A stretch of 24,659 nucleotides of DNA from a virus: the IMG/VR virus record IMGVR_UViG_3300010885_013563, positions 1 to 24,659 of that record. The stretch is one strand, 5' to 3'. Made by a program: the position numbers and the translations under genes. Within the stretch, counting starts at the first letter, position 1, and every line of letters begins with the position of its first letter. The notes under the pieces are model-generated. The model had not been told where the DNA came from, searched no databases, and worked only from the letters and a program-made list of their open reading frames with translations. This document shows, one piece after another, positions 19,436 to 24,659 of this stretch.

Positions 19436-20555
19436 AAAGATATCTGGAATAATATTCCGCAACTTCGGGGAATACTCTGCGCCAATCTTGATTTCTAATT
19501 TTATCATGTATTGCAGTTTCCCGTAGCATAGTTTTAATTTTTTCCGGATTTTCTCTCCAGTCCGGAGGCAACATTCTGAGAGTTTCTTTATTGGCCAGCG
19601 CAGCTACATATTCTTCTGTTATTGTATCGATGCTAAGAAAATCGTGAATAGCTAGTTGTCTAGAATGATTGGTTATATCTCCTAATCTATTGGTACTAAA
19701 ATTAGACTGTACCCATTGTAAAACTTCATCTGTATAAAGCAAGTTAAAATTGCATAATGTTTCTTGAATAATAAACATTACATTAACTGGTAAATTCTCT
19801 TTAAGTTGTAAAATATTATCCGATACTTGATTCCAATCGCCGGGCCATCTGAGATAATTGAATCTTTCACCAATTCCATCAATACTAATTATGAATTTTA
19901 CTAAATGAAATTTTTCAATTAATTCATAATATTTTGGATCCACTGATTGAGTACCATTGGTTTGAAAACCAAGAGTTATTTTTTTGTGAGCATCTGGAAT
20001 CAGTTTGGCTATAGCTTCGGCTGTTTTCCAGTATGTGTTTCCTAATAGGGTTTCGCCTCCGCAAAATTGTATCATTTCTACATTGGATAAGTCCAATGTT
20101 TTTAACTTGTCAATGACATTGTTTGCATCAGAGTTGGTGTTTATTTCTATAGTAGGCAAATTATTTTGTTGTAATTGTTGTTGCCATAATGTACTACTAT
20201 AAGGACCGCAGATGCGACAAGCTAAATTGCAACTACGATCAAATAATAAATCAATTCTCTGAGGGCCAGTTAGGGATTCTTTTTTTCCAAACTTGTCAAG
20301 CATGCCCAATCTAAAACTACTAGACCCCGATGCTTCCAATTGGCGGCATTCCCAACAACCATCATCCCAAACATTGTCCTTATTTGCTTGACGCAGAGGT
20401 ATAAATGTTTTGTTAGACCAAATATTCTCCTCCTCAATTGATACCAAAGGCGCAGTACTTAAACAACAGTGATTAAACCCCAATACTCCTTTATTATGGA
20501 TGTAATTGATGTTTAACCCACCATGTATCATTGGACAGTATATATCGTCGGTCAT
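19434..20555 (-). CDS. Twitch-type radical SAM enzyme
   Basis: 373 residues. The radical SAM motif C109-N-L-A-C113-R-I-C116 binds the SAM-cleaving [4Fe-4S] cluster, followed by G-G-E at 166-168 and the strands LGFQTNGT and FIISIDGIG. The N-terminal 70 residues carry Cys7, Cys30, Cys31, Cys67 and Cys70, matching the N-terminal twitch region of a radical SAM group common in large phages, which may hold an auxiliary cluster. The target is unknown; relatives of this group modify peptides or nucleosides. It overlaps the helicase gene by ATGA, so it is made with replication proteins. Confidence 0.88.
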   Translation of the reverse strand: MTDDIYCPMIHGGLNINYIHNKGVLGFNHCCLSTAPLVSIEEENIWSNKTFIPLRQANKDNVWDDGCWECRQLEASGSSSFRLGMLDKFGKKESLTGPQRIDLLFDRSCNLACRICGPYSSTLWQQQLQQNNLPTIEINTNSDANNVIDKLKTLDLSNVEMIQFCGGETLLGNTYWKTAEAIAKLIPDAHKKITLGFQTNGTQSVDPKYYELIEKFHLVKFIISIDGIGERFNYLRWPGDWNQVSDNILQLKENLPVNVMFIIQETLCNFNLLYTDEVLQWVQSNFSTNRLGDITNHSRQLAIHDFLSIDTITEEYVAALANKETLRMLPPDWRENPEKIKTMLRETAIHDKIRNQDWRRVFPEVAEYYSRYL

Positions 20556-21976
20556 TCTGTTTTGGTCTTTAAGCTGGCCAGCATTTGTTTTAATTTATTA
20601 CTGTCTACATTTGCTTGTACTTTGTTTTCAATGTTAAACCCCTCTCGAGGTTTAGCTGCAATCATTGGAGTAACTGTACTAGAGCTCTTGATTTGATCCA
20701 TTATGCCTCGACCGGTCTGGTGTCCAAAGCCACCATTCTCTGACTGTGCATCTTCACCCGGATCTGTAATGCGTAAACTTTCTATATTAAACTCTAAGTC
20801 TACTTTAGTGCCCACACCACTACTTGAACGTGTTTTCATTAATTGTATTTGATAACGACCGCGCTCTTTCATTGCACGACTTGTAAAGATACCAAACACA
20901 TTATCTGCTGTGTTAATTTTACTTATACCACCACTAATATGACTATGGTCAAATTCAATCTCTTCTACAGCACTACGATTCAACTGCGATGCAGTAATCA
21001 TTAATATATTAAATTCTTTGGCTAGGTTGCGTAGTTCTTCACTCACGTACTTGTCTTTAACAAACAAGTCACTGGGACTGACCTTGGCACTGACCGGCAT
21101 TACCAAGTCCAGGTAGTCAACCATGATAAAGTCTGTTTGCATACCTGTTTGTATTTGTAATTCTTTCAAGTATGCCCGTATCTGATTCACATTGCTCTGT
21201 GCTGGCATGTACTTGATACGCAACTTGCCAGACTTTTTACCTACCATGCGAATCTTCATTTCCAGTGTGTCTAGATCCTTAAAGATCTCCTTGGTGCTAC
21301 AGTTTGCTACCATGGCATCCATACGCATGGCAGTAAGGCCTTCACTGAGTTCTAGTGTTAGGAACACACCATTAAGTCCTGCAGTCATCCAGTTAATAGC
21401 AATGTTCTGCATAAACAAACTTTTACCTGAACCGGATCCACCAGCAAAAATGTTTAGTTCACCTCTATTCATGCCGCCAAACAATCTTGCATCCATGGTA
21501 GGCCAGCCTGTACTCACTTGTCCGTTGTTGCTCTTGATTGCTAATAAACGAGCACGAGGATCTTCAAAGTAATCTGTGCCCATGTCTTTGGTCAAACTAA
21601 TTTGTACTGCGTCCTTGATCAGTTTCTCTACAGGATCGTACTCACCTTTTTCTAATAAGTCTGCTGCTTTAAGGATAGCACGTTCAAGTTCATTGCGCCT
21701 ACTAAATCCTTCAAACTCTTCCAGGAACCAGTTGTAGTGTCCTTCAATCATGTCCGGCACCGGTCTTAGTTCTACACCCGTGGTTGCTCGAATTTGATCT
21801 CTAGTGGGCAGGGTTTTATGATCATCGCTGTGCTTCTTAATAAACTCAGCTGTAGTGCGTAAACTGCGATCAAAGTTCTCGGGATTATAAATGTTCTGCA
21901 CACGCACATAAGTTTCTGCGTCTTGCAGCATCATTTCCAAAAATAGTTTTTGTATGTCGGCGTTGTAATCTTTCAT
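20552..21976 (-). CDS. DnaB-family replicative helicase (T4 gp41-like)
   Basis: 474 residues, the size of T4 gp41 (475). The N-terminal domain (1-150) is helical and would bind primase. The RecA-fold motor starts STGWPTMDARLFGGMNRGELNIFAGG. Walker A is G-G-S-G-S-G-K185-S186, Walker B I-M-V-D287-Y-L-D, and the later ITASQLNRSAVE and Q-L-M-K-T-R-S-S segments are the usual sensor and arginine elements. It unwinds DNA 5' to 3' as a hexamer at the fork. The C-terminal 60 residues are polar and probably flexible. It is coupled by ATGA to radical SAM genes on both sides. Confidence 0.95.
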   Translation of the reverse strand: MKDYNADIQKLFLEMMLQDAETYVRVQNIYNPENFDRSLRTTAEFIKKHSDDHKTLPTRDQIRATTGVELRPVPDMIEGHYNWFLEEFEGFSRRNELERAILKAADLLEKGEYDPVEKLIKDAVQISLTKDMGTDYFEDPRARLLAIKSNNGQVSTGWPTMDARLFGGMNRGELNIFAGGSGSGKSLFMQNIAINWMTAGLNGVFLTLELSEGLTAMRMDAMVANCSTKEIFKDLDTLEMKIRMVGKKSGKLRIKYMPAQSNVNQIRAYLKELQIQTGMQTDFIMVDYLDLVMPVSAKVSPSDLFVKDKYVSEELRNLAKEFNILMITASQLNRSAVEEIEFDHSHISGGISKINTADNVFGIFTSRAMKERGRYQIQLMKTRSSSGVGTKVDLEFNIESLRITDPGEDAQSENGGFGHQTGRGIMDQIKSSSTVTPMIAAKPREGFNIENKVQANVDSNKLKQMLASLKTKTE

Positions 21977-23436
21977 GATGTCCTATTTTCTTGTTTGATA
22001 CGAATCATCCTTTTGATTTTATTTCGTGTTTCAAAATTTGAAATATTATTTTCTAATATTTTTAACATATGTTCACTGCTATCTTGTTCAAGTTGATACC
22101 CTAACGACAATGCATACTCTCTTGCATAGTTTCTTCTATATAATCTTTCTTTGAGATTTAGAGCAGGATTATTTAAGTTTATCCAATTATTTTCGTGTGT
22201 GTCTAATTCAAGATTGTATTCATGTGCATTATTATATAAAGGAGTACCGGGCAGTATTCCTAACGTAGGACCAAAATTTATATTTTTAATAATTCTATTA
22301 GCCAAGGAAGCATATCGCTTAAACATATTCAGAGTATCTTGAAAATCTTGTTCTGTCTCTGTTGGGTATCCAAATACCATTAAAAAAATACAAGTAATAT
22401 TATACTTGTCGAGCATTTCCATGGTATAGTCAAGATCCGCATTTGTGAACTTTTTATTCATATGCTCCCTGACTGAATCACTTCCGGTTTCTACACCAAT
22501 CGCCAATTTGGTTGCACCGGAATCTGCTAAATTTTTCCAATATTCCTCTGTTAATTGTGTTGCAGATCGTACAATATATTGCCCTGCCCAACTTATATTC
22601 TTTCCTTTTTTATTTTCGTCTGCAATGATAGAACAAAAGTTTTTAAATTCTTTAAGGCTTCCGTTAACTAAACTATCCGTAAATGCAAAAGTATCAATTC
22701 CGTGTTGTGTAGATAACGTGATTATTTCCTTGGCTACAGATTCTCCGGACCTATATCTATATTTCCAGTGCTCGTGTATATCACAAAAACTACAAGATCG
22801 CACACATCCTCTGCTGGCTGTAATTGGAAATAATTTTGTGTCGTATAGATCAAATTCATAATCACTGTAATCAGGTATTGGAAGTTGATCTAAATCTTCA
22901 ATTTGAGTAAAAGTATCACTGTTAATTCCGCTATAAGAAAGATTTCCTTTTAGGAGTTCTATTAGCGAAACTTCGCCTTCGCTTTTAATATAAAAGTCTG
23001 CCACATTGTGATTTAACATATCTTTAGCAAAACTTTGTGCCCCTAATATACCACCATCTATTAGACCTAAGCCGCCTAATATTATTTTTATACTTGAGTT
23101 TTCTTTAAGATGTTTACAAAAAAGTCTTGTAGCATTTTGATTCTGATATGTGAATACACTTATTCCAACAAACTCTGGATTATATGAAATAATCTCCATA
23201 ACCCAACGTTTGACTAACTGATCTGCAGTAGGATAATATTCTTCATTCATTCCGGTAGCAAAATAAGTTTCTAAATTTTGAATATCAATATTTTTTTCAG
23301 CATAAAATCTTGCATTAAAATCTATTGTTTTACACGTAAATCCAGCTTGTATCACTGATGCTTTCAGTACTGCAGGAGCAGCAGGAGGCATCAAACTTAT
23401 TGTTCCTGGAACATTAACAATCAATATATCAAGCAT
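21973..23436 (-). CDS. B12-binding-type radical SAM enzyme
   Basis: 487 residues. Residues 1-170 match a cobalamin-binding (Rossmann) domain as in many methyltransferase-type radical SAM enzymes (ILIVNVPGTISLMPPAAPAVLK, FVGISVFTYQNQNATRLF, IKIILGGLG). The usual D-x-H-x-x-G for lower-ligand binding is not seen, so cobalamin may bind base-off without His or not at all. The radical SAM motif is C211-V-R-S-C215-S-F-C218, and later strands include FAFTDSLVNG, KLAIGVETGSD and CIFLMVFGYPTET. Possible roles are C-methylation or thioether chemistry on nucleic acid, lipid or peptide. It lies between primase (8-nt overlap) and helicase (ATGA overlap). Confidence 0.85.
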   Translation of the reverse strand: MLDILIVNVPGTISLMPPAAPAVLKASVIQAGFTCKTIDFNARFYAEKNIDIQNLETYFATGMNEEYYPTADQLVKRWVMEIISYNPEFVGISVFTYQNQNATRLFCKHLKENSSIKIILGGLGLIDGGILGAQSFAKDMLNHNVADFYIKSEGEVSLIELLKGNLSYSGINSDTFTQIEDLDQLPIPDYSDYEFDLYDTKLFPITASRGCVRSCSFCDIHEHWKYRYRSGESVAKEIITLSTQHGIDTFAFTDSLVNGSLKEFKNFCSIIADENKKGKNISWAGQYIVRSATQLTEEYWKNLADSGATKLAIGVETGSDSVREHMNKKFTNADLDYTMEMLDKYNITCIFLMVFGYPTETEQDFQDTLNMFKRYASLANRIIKNINFGPTLGILPGTPLYNNAHEYNLELDTHENNWINLNNPALNLKERLYRRNYAREYALSLGYQLEQDSSEHMLKILENNISNFETRNKIKRMIRIKQENRTS

Positions 23437-24451
23437 ACAATCGTTTCTTCTTTAACTCAATCTTTAACCTACCGGTTTCTCTAGCATCAAGTATGGTCTT
23501 TAGTACAAATAACTTACCGTATTTAACTACTGCTTCGTTGATGTCTTTACAGGTTTCTAACCATACAGGAAAACTCACAGTCCATCCTAGCTCTATGGCA
23601 CGATCAATTAGTTTGCGTCCTGCCCTATCACTGTCAGGCACAACTATGACTTCACGCTGTAATCTATCAACGAGTTCTGCTTGTTGGTCCGATATTTCAC
23701 TGCCGTTTAATGCTACACCATCTATGCTCATTGCATCAAATGGTCCTTCACACACAACGACAAACTGCCAATACGATCGCTGCGTGTCCAAGTTAAACAC
23801 AAAGTCTGCCGGGTGATTACTGTAGTACTTGGGTTTGACACCGTCCACTATTGCTCTTGCGGTATATCCAACAACCTGACCTTGGTAGTAAAACGGGATA
23901 ACAATTCTACGATGTAGGTTGTACGCTTCTTCGGGCGTCCAATAGAATTTGTATTGATTGATATCTATTGCTCTACGATGCACATATTCTATCGCTGCTA
24001 GTAATGCTGCTGGTACATTGTTATAGTCACCTACAGCATAGAACGAAGCTAGATCAATGATGTTTCTTGCTTCTTGGGGTAATGTTCTTGCTTCAAATGT
24101 AATCTCCGATTCAGGCTCGGCTATCTCTTCGGGAGCAACAAGATCCTTTAAACGTACTGCATCAATTACTAATCGACGTACAGTTAAATCATCTGCACCT
24201 AACCAAGATAATAGTTTACGGAATTTGAATGTTAGATGCCGGCCCGGAACAAAGCTACTAGTGTAACCGCAATTAAAACAATGATAGGAAATTTGTCCAT
24301 TTGTTGTCTTTATCCCGCCTCGTCCTCTTGTGTCAGCAGTTTCCCCATTATGTACACAACAGGGTGCGTTAAAACTGGTCCAGCCGTTTTGCCCGGCTCG
24401 CCGACGAGCAGGCAATAGTTGTAGGACAGAGTTGGCAATAGAGTCTAGCAT
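23429..24451 (-). CDS. DNA primase (T4 gp61-like, zinc finger and Toprim)
   Basis: 340 residues, the length of T4 gp61 (342). Makes RNA primers at the fork together with the DnaB-type helicase encoded downstream. N-terminal zinc-binding residues are Cys31/Cys32 and His34 (A-P-C-C-V-H-N-G) with Cys58 and Cys61 (Y-H-C-F-N-C-G). The Toprim part has Glu235 in V-C-E-G-P-F-D-A and Asp273/Asp275 in V-P-D-S-D-R-A-G, all needed for metal binding. Starts at ATG 24451, 6 nt after a perfect -10, with no ribosome-binding site, so the mRNA is probably leaderless; the start codon lies in a 44-nt palindrome. First gene of the replication/radical SAM operon. Confidence 0.93.
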   Translation of the reverse strand: MLDSIANSVLQLLPARRRAGQNGWTSFNAPCCVHNGETADTRGRGGIKTTNGQISYHCFNCGYTSSFVPGRHLTFKFRKLLSWLGADDLTVRRLVIDAVRLKDLVAPEEIAEPESEITFEARTLPQEARNIIDLASFYAVGDYNNVPAALLAAIEYVHRRAIDINQYKFYWTPEEAYNLHRRIVIPFYYQGQVVGYTARAIVDGVKPKYYSNHPADFVFNLDTQRSYWQFVVVCEGPFDAMSIDGVALNGSEISDQQAELVDRLQREVIVVPDSDRAGRKLIDRAIELGWTVSFPVWLETCKDINEAVVKYGKLFVLKTILDARETGRLKIELKKKRLYA

Positions 24452-24484
24452 CTAGTAATTATATACTAGATTCATGCTAGACTC
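24441..24484. promoter_or_regulatory. Imperfect palindrome over primase promoter and start codon
   Basis: Outer arms GAGTCTAGCAT (24441-24451) and ATGCTAGACTC (24474-24484) are perfect inverted repeats. Inner arms CTAGTA (24452-24457) and TACTAG (24464-24469) flank ATTATA. A 3-4-nt bulge is the only asymmetry. It covers the start codon, the -10 and most of the spacer, so it is a likely operator for autoregulation or another protein. Confidence 0.65.
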
Positions 24485-24486
24485 AA
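24458..24486 (-). promoter_or_regulatory. Sigma70-like promoter of the primase operon
   Basis: TTGAGT, 17-nt spacer, TATAAT on the minus strand. The -10 ends 6 nt before ATG 24451, the same spacing as at 2948-2976. Confidence 0.75.
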
Positions 24487-24520
24487 ATTTATTTTTGTTT
24501 GTTGTTTGGTATTACTTCTT

Positions 24521-24658
24521 TTAGCAGTTGTAGATACCTGGATCCATAACAATTGTACCGTTGCCGTCTGAATTATACCAACTACCACCTGCACCATTTG
24601 CGCCTGTATATGGGCTAGTAGAATTATGTGATAATCCTATGAAGGTTAATTGTTGTCC
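24521..24658 (-). CDS. C-terminal end of a structural protein (5' part outside window)
   Basis: 45 codons ending at the TAA 24523-24521, open to the window edge. The sequence (LTFIGLSHNSTSPYTGANGAG, then NSDGNGTIVMDPGIYNC) is rich in Gly, Asn, Ser and Thr with no charged clusters, typical of the C-terminal beta domain of a tail fibre or other virion protein. It ends in Cys. No terminator was seen in the 69 nt between its stop and the primase start. Confidence 0.55.
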   Translation of the reverse strand, partial: GQQLTFIGLSHNSTSPYTGANGAGGSWYNSDGNGTIVMDPGIYNC

Positions 24659-24659
24659 T

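Noticed and set aside
21192-21572. Plus-strand 126-residue open frame opposite the helicase
   Set aside because: Antisense shadow of the conserved helicase motor domain; no signals.
1-24659. tRNA genes, CRISPR arrays, insertion sequences, attachment sites
   Set aside because: None could be recognised by eye on either strand; a tRNA scan would be needed to exclude tRNAs fully.

Overview
The window is a tightly packed segment of a large, tailed double-stranded DNA phage of the T4-like, contractile-tail type, probably from an aquatic metagenome. Supporting genes are a T4-type primase and DnaB-family helicase, class I ribonucleotide reductase with glutaredoxin, a PAAR spike tip, a Mtd-type/pectate-lyase-fold tail fibre, a SleB-type endolysin, and promoter motifs close to the T4 late consensus TATAAATA. 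Every supported gene is on the minus strand, so transcription runs from high to low coordinates. The ISC-type Fe-S proteins, with an HscA-binding LPPVK motif, suggest a Gram-negative host with an ISC system; this is inference. No tRNA, integrase, IS element or CRISPR array was seen, and no gap between genes exceeds 300 bases.

Layout in order of transcription. (1) 24658-24521: C-terminal end of a structural protein. (2) 24451-19434: primase, B12-binding-type radical SAM enzyme, DnaB-type helicase and twitch-type radical SAM enzyme, all joined by 4-8 nt overlaps behind a sigma70-like promoter buried in a palindrome. (3) 19408-17318: a small protein, a pol-beta-type nucleotidyltransferase and a protein with DNA/RNA-ligase-like motifs, the last with a capsid-targeting-like N-terminus. 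(4) 17267-16344: two related small proteins, each with its own late promoter, 5' GNRA hairpin and terminator, as expected of abundant virion proteins. (5) 16276-13668: conserved phage proteins of unknown function and a coiled-coil membrane protein. (6) 13635-11272: IscU, IscA, a PD-(D/E)XK nuclease and a third radical SAM enzyme, behind their own promoter. (7) 11240-4305: tail fibre, unknown, nrdA, nrdB, unknown, glutaredoxin, Sm-like protein, beta-rich protein and PAAR tip. (8) 4166-1422: endolysin, membrane protein and a run of very small genes with sigma70-like promoters. (9) 1344-1: a small protein, a ubiquitin-like protein and a hexapeptide-repeat fibre cut by the window edge.

Three themes stand out. 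Three radical SAM enzymes share the window with phage-encoded Fe-S assembly proteins that could supply their clusters. A nucleotidyltransferase and a ligase-like protein form a coupled pair that looks like an undescribed nucleic-acid end-processing or adenylylation system. A ubiquitin-fold protein sits immediately before a fibre gene. In addition, three genes have a -10-type element only 5-6 nt before their ATG, which predicts leaderless mRNAs. Functions are read from motifs and recalled family knowledge; no database search was run.
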